Shown piece after piece: positions 18,200 to 25,416 of a DNA stretch of 43,916 bases. The DNA is from Planctomycetaceae bacterium (lineage in GTDB: Bacteria; Planctomycetota; Planctomycetia; Pirellulales; Pirellulaceae): positions 1-43,916 of the forward strand of contig SXOA01000182.1 of the NCBI GenBank assembly GCA_005778405.1, written 5' to 3'. Under the pieces are notes generated by a model that saw only the letters and a list, made by a program, of their open reading frames with translations, searched no databases and had not been told where the DNA came from. Each line of letters starts with the position of its first letter. Positions within the stretch are counted from its first letter, which is position 1. The translations under genes and the position numbers were made by a program.

Positions 18200-18295
18200 G
18201 GGAAAGTGGCAAGAAGATAGTTGGCAAGAAGATAAAGAAGCAAGGGACAGAGGCTCTGAGGATTCATTATCTTGCCAGCCATTTTCTTGCCTCAT
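18200..18295. repeat. TGGCAAGAAGATA direct repeat with inverted partner in the rlmN 3' end
   Basis: TGGCAAGAAGATA occurs twice (18207-18219 and 18222-18234). A diverged inverted partner, reading GGCAAGAAAATGGCTGGCAA on the minus strand, lies at about 18271-18293 and encodes the last residues of RlmN (ARKWLAR). The element fills most of the gap between rlmN and the enolase-superfamily gene and could fold into an imperfect hairpin. Confidence 0.55.
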
Positions 18296-19334
18296 TCTTG
18301 ACCGCCAGTTGCCCGCAGCCGGCCGCGATGTCGATGCCGCGGCGTTGGCGGATGGTGCTGGGAATGTCGTGCTTGGCGAGAATGGCCTGGAAGCGTTTGG
18401 CGGAGTCGCGGGAAGTTGGCGTTCCGTCGTAGTTGGCGATGGGATTGAGCGGAATCAGGTTCACATGCGACGGCAGCCCGTGTAGGAGCTGTCCGAGTGT
18501 GGTGGCTTGCTCAGCGGAGTCATTTTGACCATCAATCAGCGCCCATTCGAAGAAGATACGGCGCTCCATCTTGTCGGCGTAGTGGCGGCAGGCGGCAATC
18601 AGTTCATCCAGCGGCCAGGCCCGCGCAACCGGGACCAGCTTCGCCCGTTCTTCCTGCGTGGCGGCATGCAGCGAAACCGCCAGGTTGACCAGCTGGCGTT
18701 CGTCCGCCAGGCGGATGATGCCGGGGATGACGCCGACGGTGCTGAGGGTGATGTGCCGTGGAGCGAGGGCGAGGCCGGCGGGTTCGCAGAGGATGCTGAT
18801 CGCCTTCATCACGGCGTCGTAGTTATGCAGCGGCTCTCCCATCCCCATCAGCACGACGTTCCGCAGTTGCGGCTGACCTTGCTCCGTCAACTCGTGGTTG
18901 GCATGAACCACCTGCTGCACAATCTCTCCCGCAGTCAACTGCCGCACGAGCCCCATCTGGGCCGTCGCGCAGAACACGCACCCCATCGCACAGCCGACCT
19001 GCGAGCTGACGCAAGCCGTCGCCCTTTCCCGAAAGTGCATCAGCACGGTCTCCACCCGACAGCCGTCGGCGAGGCCCAGCAGGTACTTCCGCGTGAAGCC
19101 ATCGGAGGATTGAACCTCGCTGCACACCGTCAGCTCATCTGCTGTTATGGCATCTTCAAGTCGACTGCGGAGCGTCGCCGGAAGATCTCGCATGTCCCAC
19201 GGCGAGCAAATTCCCTCGCGATAAACATACTTCAGCAGCCGTGCGGCATGGACCCGAGGAAAGCCGCAGGAATCTAGAATCTGCTCCAGATCGCTGCCAG
19301 CCAGCGAGTACAGACTTCGTGGAACATCGAGCAT
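18267..19334 (-). CDS. rlmN: 23S rRNA (adenine-2503-C2)-methyltransferase RlmN
   Basis: The 355-residue protein is a radical SAM methyltransferase that methylates C2 of A2503 in 23S rRNA and A37 of some tRNAs. The cluster motif is Cys115-x3-Cys119-x2-Cys122 (GCAMGCVFC). The two extra catalytic cysteines of the family are present at Cys108 (ATACVSSQVG) and Cys340 (AAGCGQL). Other landmarks are VLMGMGEPLHNYDAV, ITLSTVGVIPGI and the C-terminal IRQRRGIDIAAGCGQL. The last seven residues are encoded by a repeat, so the tail is probably not conserved. Length is normal. Confidence 0.97.
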   Translation of the reverse strand: MLDVPRSLYSLAGSDLEQILDSCGFPRVHAARLLKYVYREGICSPWDMRDLPATLRSRLEDAITADELTVCSEVQSSDGFTRKYLLGLADGCRVETVLMHFRERATACVSSQVGCAMGCVFCATAQMGLVRQLTAGEIVQQVVHANHELTEQGQPQLRNVVLMGMGEPLHNYDAVMKAISILCEPAGLALAPRHITLSTVGVIPGIIRLADERQLVNLAVSLHAATQEERAKLVPVARAWPLDELIAACRHYADKMERRIFFEWALIDGQNDSAEQATTLGQLLHGLPSHVNLIPLNPIANYDGTPTSRDSAKRFQAILAKHDIPSTIRQRRGIDIAAGCGQLAVKNEARKWLAR

Positions 19335-19377
19335 CGCGACCTTTCGATAAAACGGATGTCTCTCCTATGATCAGCTC

Positions 19378-20430
19378 TCACTCAATAATCTCAACCACCC
19401 TCCCCTTTTGATCCTTAATCTCAGTTCTCACAACTTCCAGTATGACATTCTTCAGTCCGGGAATCGGATACTTGCCCACGTGCGGCTCGAGCAATGCTGC
19501 AAATTCCACAAGGTCGGCGTCGCGAAGAGTGATAGTCACGGCCCCTTCGACAATCCTGACGCTGGACTTCTTGCCGGGTCTGAAGACGACCGTCGCCTCG
19601 TCGCCATTCAGCGTCAGCTCGCGGCCGTAGGGGAGCCGGCCGAGGAGCCGTCGACTCAGACAATCGACCGCGATCGTCTGCACGCGCACCTCGATTTCCC
19701 TGTTCTTCACCTCGCATTCGAGGATGAGGGAAAGCCATTCGCACGACGATCCATCCTTCTTGCTGCGGCGGGCAACCGCGGCTGCAAACCGCGGATCCCT
19801 CATCCACGAGGTTCGGTCGAGGTCCGTCAGCAGAAACGGGTCGTCGCGTCCTCTTAACTTGAGAAAGGCCGAAGCGTTCCACGAAGAGATCGCTTCGAGC
19901 TCATCCATCGTCAGGCCGACAATCTGCAGAAACTCGACTCGGCCGTTCGGGGTCGAAATGGGGGGCAACTGCGGATCGGGAGCAAAGCTCGCGGCGTGAA
20001 TAAGGGTGTCTCCCCCCGATTTGATCGGCCCATTGAGCGGCAGCGTGTGTCCTGCGCCGAAAGTATTTCCGGTGGTGAATACATAACGCCCCAGGTTTTG
20101 CAAGAAATTGAGCGCCCAGTTCGGAGGTCTTTTGTCCTTTGGCTTGCAGACAGTGCGCAATGTCAATTCGAAGCCATAGCCGCTGACCTTCGGATCAGTG
20201 GACTCCTTTTGCCAAAGCTCGCTCAAGCCGTAAGTGACGAAGTGCCAGTGTGGCCGCGGTTCGTCGTTTTTGTAGGCGCTGATGCCGTGAATCGGATTTG
20301 GGCCGCCAAGAGCATAGGGGATGACTGTGCCGACATGGTAAGGCTCGCGGTCTCCATAGATGGGGCGGAGAGCTTCATTGATGGCGTCCCAGCCTGGAGC
20401 TTCGTCGGTGTATTCTGTTTCGTCGCTCAT
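19378..20430 (-). CDS. Suppressor-of-fused (SUFU) domain protein
   Basis: This 350-residue protein carries the bacterial SUFU domain over about residues 10-200. Landmarks are GWDAINEALRPIYGDREPYH, DPIHGISAY-like PNPIHGISAYKN, PHWHFVTYGLSEL, GYGFELTLR and NGRVEFLQIVGLTMDELEA. Bacterial SUFU proteins occur as immunity proteins in polymorphic toxin systems and as stand-alone genes. No toxin-like neighbour is visible here. The C-terminal 150 residues are a different domain that I do not recognise. It follows the DmfA2-like gene on the same strand with an 18-base gap and may be co-transcribed. Confidence 0.88.
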   Translation of the reverse strand: MSDETEYTDEAPGWDAINEALRPIYGDREPYHVGTVIPYALGGPNPIHGISAYKNDEPRPHWHFVTYGLSELWQKESTDPKVSGYGFELTLRTVCKPKDKRPPNWALNFLQNLGRYVFTTGNTFGAGHTLPLNGPIKSGGDTLIHAASFAPDPQLPPISTPNGRVEFLQIVGLTMDELEAISSWNASAFLKLRGRDDPFLLTDLDRTSWMRDPRFAAAVARRSKKDGSSCEWLSLILECEVKNREIEVRVQTIAVDCLSRRLLGRLPYGRELTLNGDEATVVFRPGKKSSVRIVEGAVTITLRDADLVEFAALLEPHVGKYPIPGLKNVILEVVRTEIKDQKGRVVEIIE

Positions 20431-20448
20431 GTCGGTAGCGGGTGCGTG

Positions 20449-22071
20449 TCACCCCTCCAGGAATTTTCTCACTACATTCCCCGTAATCCGGCTCACCGCA
20501 TCATCGACCAGAATCGACGCCGGCCAGGTGATGCTGCCGACGGAGAAGACGGAGCCGCGGCTGGGGGTGTCGAAGAGGACCATTTCACCGCCGCCGTTGT
20601 CTTTGTTGGTCCCTTTGGCGAGCAGGTGCGTGCCCGGGGGAGAGCTGACGGAGCGTTTGTCGGTTTCGTGGCCAGATGCGCCGCCGGGAATCCGCTCGTG
20701 GAGCGAGGCGTGGCCGAAGGTGTCGCCGTTCTTGAGTCCGGTGCCGGCGAAGACCCAGTGCGGAGCGTCGATCACCTTGTAGGGAGCAGCCGTCATGATC
20801 GCCCGATCGTCGTAGACGACGCCGAGTAGCGAAGCCTCCGATTCGGCCCGAACGTGGAAGCGGCTCTCGTAAGGGGAATCCTTGCTGATGCCTTTTCCCG
20901 TCGGTGAGGCGGATGGCTTAAGCCGCCGTTCATCCTCGTTGCGATAGATGCAAGTCTGGCCGTCGAGGAATTCCACGTCCGCATTCAGGCCGTTGCCCCC
21001 GAGGTACATCAGCTTGCCGCCGCGCTCGAAGACCCACTGCTTGACCTTGTAGTACATCTCGCTCGACCAGTATTCCGGATGCGTGGTTGTAATCAGAATC
21101 TTGTAGGCATCCAAATCGAGTTGCCCGAAGTGAAGCTGCGTCTCGCCGTAGTAGTCGTAGGCGATCTTCTCCCGCTCCAACCAGCCGAGGAACCTCCATT
21201 CGGCCGGGGCGAGGTGGCAGGCGGCTCGGCCGGCGATGGGGTCGGTCACTTGCACGTTTTCGGGAACGACGCAGACCGGCTCGGGACGGTCGAATGACAG
21301 CGGCAGGTAATCACTGATGCCGTAGTTCACATGCGTGGGGTCAATGTACCGGCCGAGCTCCAGCCGGGCATTGGCCGTGGGGCTCGGCGGCAGCTTGTCA
21401 GGATGGATATAGTTGCTCCTCCCGCCGAAGTTATTGTAGGCATTCCAAGTGATGTTCGAGGCAAGCACGGCAATCGGGGCTGTTGGCTTTGCCGGCGCGA
21501 CAATCCACGGGAATGAGAAAAAGACCCCGTTTTCATTCTTGGCGTGGAAGTAGTAGAGGCCGCTTTTCTCCGGCGCGGTCACCCACTGCTTGTGGTGCGG
21601 GCTGGCGTAGCCGAACTTGTTCCACATTACGCCGGTCTGCGTGTAATCCCCGTCGGGGACGATTTGCACGGTCGCCCGCGGACCGTGCTCGTCGAACCAG
21701 CCGATGGGGCGGATTAGTTCCTTCTTCCAGCCATACCGCCAAAGCTCCAGCTTGTAGGCGGCGTCGCTGTGTACGCGGAATTCCGCCGCCTCGCCGCTCT
21801 TTACCCACTTGGGCCAGGCATAACCGAGCAGGCCATCTGCCAAGAGGCGAAACTGATGCGGCTCCTTCGTCGGCAGCGTCAGACGGACTCGCTTGCTGCC
21901 GTAACCGACTTTGGCGAGGACGACTTCATAATCCCCCGCCGGAACGTCGGCATGGACCGCTCCGCTGGCGCGAGAGCGAGCGGCGATCGAGCTACCCGCT
22001 GTAGAAATAAGTTCGATTTCTACGCCGGAGAGAGAGATGTAGCGATGGTCGCTGACGTAGCCGATAAGCAT
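20449..22071 (-). CDS. N,N-dimethylformamidase large-subunit-like protein (DmfA2 family)
   Basis: The 540-residue protein resembles the large subunit of N,N-dimethylformamidase. Its N-terminal part (about 1-85) looks like a carboxypeptidase-regulatory-type beta domain (GVEIELISTAGSS, ADVPAGDYEVVLAKVGYGSKRV). The DmfA2-like core follows, with ELWRYGWKKELIRPIGWFDEHGP, SGLYYFHAKNENG, SNITWNAYNNFGGRSNY, TTTHPEYWSSEMY and GGKLMYLGGNGLNADVEF. The last is a glutamine-amidotransferase-like segment. No small subunit gene is next to it, so amidase activity on dimethylformamide is doubtful. Many planctomycete homologues are annotated only by this domain. Confidence 0.85.
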   Translation of the reverse strand: MLIGYVSDHRYISLSGVEIELISTAGSSIAARSRASGAVHADVPAGDYEVVLAKVGYGSKRVRLTLPTKEPHQFRLLADGLLGYAWPKWVKSGEAAEFRVHSDAAYKLELWRYGWKKELIRPIGWFDEHGPRATVQIVPDGDYTQTGVMWNKFGYASPHHKQWVTAPEKSGLYYFHAKNENGVFFSFPWIVAPAKPTAPIAVLASNITWNAYNNFGGRSNYIHPDKLPPSPTANARLELGRYIDPTHVNYGISDYLPLSFDRPEPVCVVPENVQVTDPIAGRAACHLAPAEWRFLGWLEREKIAYDYYGETQLHFGQLDLDAYKILITTTHPEYWSSEMYYKVKQWVFERGGKLMYLGGNGLNADVEFLDGQTCIYRNEDERRLKPSASPTGKGISKDSPYESRFHVRAESEASLLGVVYDDRAIMTAAPYKVIDAPHWVFAGTGLKNGDTFGHASLHERIPGGASGHETDKRSVSSPPGTHLLAKGTNKDNGGGEMVLFDTPSRGSVFSVGSITWPASILVDDAVSRITGNVVRKFLEG

Positions 22072-22092
22072 GGGAGAAGTCGAGAGTAAGAG

Positions 22093-22114
22093 GTAGGCAG
22101 TATGCAGTAGGCAG
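22093..22114. repeat. Direct repeat GTAGGCAG x2
   Basis: GTAGGCAG occurs at 22093-22100 and 22107-22114 in the 100-base gap between divergent genes. It may be a fragment of a dispersed repeat. No confident promoter hexamers were seen in this gap. Confidence 0.35.
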
Positions 22115-22171
22115 GTTCAATCACTATGATGAGCGCCGGTGCGAGAATCAAAATAGGGTCTAAGTCTTCCC

Positions 22172-22801
22172 ATGTCCAATCCCTACCAGTCCCCATCGTT
22201 CGATCCGAAGCAGTTCCAGGACTATTCCACCCCCTTCCCGCCTCCCCAAAACACGGGCTTTGGGTGGGTGCAGCAGATTCGAGTGGTGGCGATTCTGAAC
22301 TGCGTACAGGGAGGGCTGGAGTGTCTGATGGGGACTTTTCTGGTCGGTATGGCGGCTTTTCTCGTCGTTATGATCCAGACGGAGAGAAACAGGCCAGGAT
22401 TTCCCAACAACAACAATGCACCCGAGGGAATGGAATGGGTGATGGGCGGGGTGTACGGAGCGATTGGGGCCGCGGTGCTGCTGGCGGGCATTCTGCGAAT
22501 TTACGCCGGTTTCCAGAACTTTCGCTATCGCAAGCGAGTGCTGGGAATCGTCTCGTTTGTGTGCGGCCTGGTTTCCATGATCGGCTGCTACTGTGCCCCC
22601 ACCGGCATCGCGATGATAATCTATGGCCTCATTGTTTTTCTCAATCCCGCGGTGCAGGCGGCCTTTGAAATGGGGGAAAAAGGGACCCCGCCGGATGTCA
22701 TCCTCAACTCGTTCCTCCCTTATCCGCCACAAGGCTATGGCCAGCCGCAGAACTACGGCCAGTCGCCATTTTCGCCCCCTCCAACGCCGCCTCAAGTTTA
22801 A
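22172..22801 (+). CDS. Hypothetical multi-pass membrane protein with proline/glutamine-rich ends
   Basis: This 209-residue protein has a Pro/Gln-rich cytoplasmic-type N-terminus (MSNPYQSPSFDP) and a Pro/Gly/Gln-rich tail (PPQGYGQPQNYGQS). Between them are four hydrophobic segments, near residues 35-70, 90-112, 123-140 and 143-160 (CAPTGIAMIIYGLIVFLN). This architecture is common in planctomycete proteins of unknown function. The start has no strong Shine-Dalgarno. It is convergent with the oligopeptidase gene, 15 bases apart. Confidence 0.8.
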   Translation: MSNPYQSPSFDPKQFQDYSTPFPPPQNTGFGWVQQIRVVAILNCVQGGLECLMGTFLVGMAAFLVVMIQTERNRPGFPNNNNAPEGMEWVMGGVYGAIGAAVLLAGILRIYAGFQNFRYRKRVLGIVSFVCGLVSMIGCYCAPTGIAMIIYGLIVFLNPAVQAAFEMGEKGTPPDVILNSFLPYPPQGYGQPQNYGQSPFSPPPTPPQV

Positions 22802-22816
22802 GCCAGGCCGCGTGGC

Positions 22817-24499
22817 TCATACCGCCAGCGCCTCCTTCGCCTTCGCGACCACATCTCTCAGGCAACCCGCGTGGAACGGCGAAACGAGGCCCGCGCCCTT
22901 CGCGAGCTGCTGGAAGGGAGCCTGGCCGCCGCGTGTGCAAAGTGTGTTGTAGGCGGCGAGCGTGCCGGCTGGATCACGCTGCGAGCGGACCCAAAGCTGC
23001 AAGGCGCAGGTCTGCGCGAGCGTGTAGTCGATGTAATAGAACGGACTGAGATAGATGTGCCGCTGGAATTGCCAGAAGCCGCCGCTGGGTAAGTGTGGCA
23101 AATCGCCGTAGTTCCGCCAGGGAAGGTACATCCGTTCCATCTCCTGCCACATCGCGTGCCGCTCGGCGGGAGTGGCCTCGGGTTTGGCGTAGACCAGGTG
23201 CTGGAAGTGATCGACCGCGACTCCATAGGGAATGAAGAGCAGCCCTTGTGTGAGGTGGATGCGGCGGAACCGCTCGGCATCTCCTTCAAAGAACTTTTCC
23301 ATGTGCGGCCAGGTGAGGAACTCGAGGCCCATCGAATGGATTTCGCACGACTCGTATGTCGGCCAGAGATAGTCGAGCAGCGGCTGGTGGCGGCTGCGAT
23401 AGGCCTGGTAGGCATGCCCCATTTCGTGGGTGAAGACCTCCACGTCGTGCTTGGTGCCGTTGAAGTTGGCGAAGATGAACGGCATGCCGTAGATAGGAAA
23501 GGACGTGCAGAAGCCGCCGGGAGATTTCCGCTCGCGATTCTTCAGGTCCGTCAACTTGGCGTCGACCATCAGGCGAAAAAAGTCGCCGAGATCCTTTCCC
23601 ATTGCGTCGAACATTTCCTTGGCCCGCTCCACCATCCAGTCGTGGTCGCCGTGGGGGGCGGGGTTCCCCAGTGGGTCGTGAATCGCGTCGTCCCAGAACA
23701 TCAGCTTGTCGACGCCTAGTGCTGTCCCCTGCTTCTGCCGCAGTTCGACAGCGAGAGGGACCAGATGCTCGCGGACCTCGGCTCGAAACTGCTCCACGTC
23801 CCGCTCGGTGTAATCGACTCTTTTCATCCGCTTGTAGCCGAGGCTGATGTAGTTCTCAAAGCCGAGCGTCTGAGCCATCCCGTGCCGCAACTTGACGAGG
23901 TCGTCGTAGATGCGGTCGAGCGCCGGACGATTGTCGGCAAACCACTGCCAACGGACTTTTTCCGAGTCGTGGCGGACCTGGCGATCGGCATCCTCGCGAT
24001 ACTTGACGATGCTCGACAGGTTGTGCTTCTCGCCGCAAAACTCGACTTGCGCCTTCGCCGTGAGCTCGCAGTACTCGGCTTGCAGCTTGGATTCCGCCAC
24101 GAGCGGCTCCTCGATGGCAGGGTCGAAGGCCATCACGTCGGCTTCCCAGAGAGCGAAAGCCTGCATGCCGAACTTCTTTTCGAGTTCCACACGGTAAGTC
24201 GCCTGCAGGAGCCCGCGTTTGAACGTCACTTCCAAATCGGTGAACTTGGGGGCGATCTCGTCCCGGAATTCGCGGGCCTTTTTGAACTCCTCGTTTCCAG
24301 TGTCCTGGTTGAACCGCAAATCCACGAGCGCGCTCCAGGTCTCCAAACGGCGACGGAGGTCGTCCCACGATTTCACGGCGGCCAGGCGTTCTGGTGGACT
24401 GGCGGCCTTGTCCAGCGACTCTTGAATGGCCGCATATTCCTTGGTGACGCCGGCTAAGGTCGGGGTGGGAACGTGGAAATCGTCGATGGTTTGCGGCAT
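22817..24499 (-). CDS. pepF: M3-family oligoendopeptidase (PepF-like)
   Basis: The 560-residue protein is a cytoplasmic zinc metallopeptidase of family M3 that cleaves short peptides. The zinc motif HEMGH begins at His358 (FTHEMGHAYQAYRS), with the third ligand expected in ESCEIHSMGLEFL about 27 residues later. Other family segments are YKRMKRVDYTERDVEQFR, SFPIYGMPFIFANFNGT and YIDYTLAQTCALQLW near the C-terminus. Length fits the PepF/M3B group. No signal peptide is present. It is divergent from the HEAT-repeat lipoprotein. Confidence 0.94.
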   Translation of the reverse strand: MPQTIDDFHVPTPTLAGVTKEYAAIQESLDKAASPPERLAAVKSWDDLRRRLETWSALVDLRFNQDTGNEEFKKAREFRDEIAPKFTDLEVTFKRGLLQATYRVELEKKFGMQAFALWEADVMAFDPAIEEPLVAESKLQAEYCELTAKAQVEFCGEKHNLSSIVKYREDADRQVRHDSEKVRWQWFADNRPALDRIYDDLVKLRHGMAQTLGFENYISLGYKRMKRVDYTERDVEQFRAEVREHLVPLAVELRQKQGTALGVDKLMFWDDAIHDPLGNPAPHGDHDWMVERAKEMFDAMGKDLGDFFRLMVDAKLTDLKNRERKSPGGFCTSFPIYGMPFIFANFNGTKHDVEVFTHEMGHAYQAYRSRHQPLLDYLWPTYESCEIHSMGLEFLTWPHMEKFFEGDAERFRRIHLTQGLLFIPYGVAVDHFQHLVYAKPEATPAERHAMWQEMERMYLPWRNYGDLPHLPSGGFWQFQRHIYLSPFYYIDYTLAQTCALQLWVRSQRDPAGTLAAYNTLCTRGGQAPFQQLAKGAGLVSPFHAGCLRDVVAKAKEALAV

Positions 24500-24543
24500 G
24501 GGTGTGTTACGCGGTGAGACTGGGAAGTGGAATGAATATGAGT

Positions 24544-24564
24544 CTATCGCAGAGCAAGCGATAG
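24544..24564. promoter_or_regulatory. Inverted repeat in a divergent intergenic region
   Basis: A perfect 7-bp inverted repeat CTATCGC-N7-GCGATAG sits in the 189-base region between the divergent pepF and HEAT-lipoprotein genes. It could be an operator or a 5'UTR hairpin; no other clear signal was seen in this gap. Confidence 0.35.
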
Positions 24565-24688
24565 CGAAACTCGCAGCGCGGGGTTACGAAAGTCTCGGAA
24601 GGTGCGGCCTCGGAATGGTAGTCGTTAAGGGGTTGAAGGGCAGCCCGAAAGCCGCCAGACTACACGCTCCTTTCCACGAGTGAATCTC

Positions 24689-25399
24689 ATGTTCAAATCG
24701 TCCGCGGTCTGCATTGCAATCGCAGCTATTTTGTGTCTGGCCGTTGGCTGCGGCGGGCAGGCCGGCGGCAAGTCGGCGAAGAAGGCCAGCAAGAAGGCGG
24801 TTACCAAAAAGCCTGCGGAGACTTTTGTTCCGCCCCCGCCTCCCCCCAAGGTGGATCAGAACGCCTTCGCCAGTGTCGATGAGGCGATGGCCAAGGTGGA
24901 GGAGCTGGTGAAGAACCAGGATGAGAAGACGGGCAAGGAGCTGCTCATTGTGGAAACCTGGCTGCAAATGCAGGGGGACAAAATTGCCCCCGATCTTGCC
25001 GCCAGGCTGAAGGACACCAGCGGCCCGCTGCCGACCCGCATCACCGCCTGCCGCATCGTGATGAAGCTCGGTCCCGCCGCCGCCACGCCCATCCTGATGG
25101 AAGCAACCACCAGCGAACCGCCGGCTGTGCGGGTGAAGGCCATCGAATGTCTCGGCCGCCTCAAGCCAAGCAGCAAGCAGATTGTCGAGAAGGTCATCAG
25201 CCTGATCGACGATCCGGATTATGAACAGCGCAAGGCCGCCCTTGGCGCACTGGCCAGCATCGGCAAACCTGCCGGCGCGGCGAAAGACCGGCTGGTAGTT
25301 ATCCTCAACGACACCAAGGAAGACGAAACCATCCGCAGCCTGGCCAAAAAGGCCCTCAAGGAAGTTGATCCGCGGAAGGGGCTGATGAACGCGTATTAG
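24689..25399 (+). CDS. HEAT-repeat lipoprotein
   Basis: The 236-residue protein begins with a lipoprotein signal whose lipobox is LAVGC, followed by a Lys/Ala-rich linker (KSAKKASKKAVTKK) and a Pro stretch. The C-terminal 150 residues are helical pairs typical of HEAT/PBS repeats, for example TRITACRIVMKLGPAAATP, VRVKAIECLGRLKPSSK and QRKAALGALASIGKPAGAA. It is probably a membrane-anchored scaffold. ATG at 24689 is preferred over GTG at 24680 because GAG lies eight bases before it. Confidence 0.85.
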   Translation: MFKSSAVCIAIAAILCLAVGCGGQAGGKSAKKASKKAVTKKPAETFVPPPPPPKVDQNAFASVDEAMAKVEELVKNQDEKTGKELLIVETWLQMQGDKIAPDLAARLKDTSGPLPTRITACRIVMKLGPAAATPILMEATTSEPPAVRVKAIECLGRLKPSSKQIVEKVISLIDDPDYEQRKAALGALASIGKPAGAAKDRLVVILNDTKEDETIRSLAKKALKEVDPRKGLMNAY

Positions 25400-25416
25400 G
25401 CGGAATTTCTCGGCAG

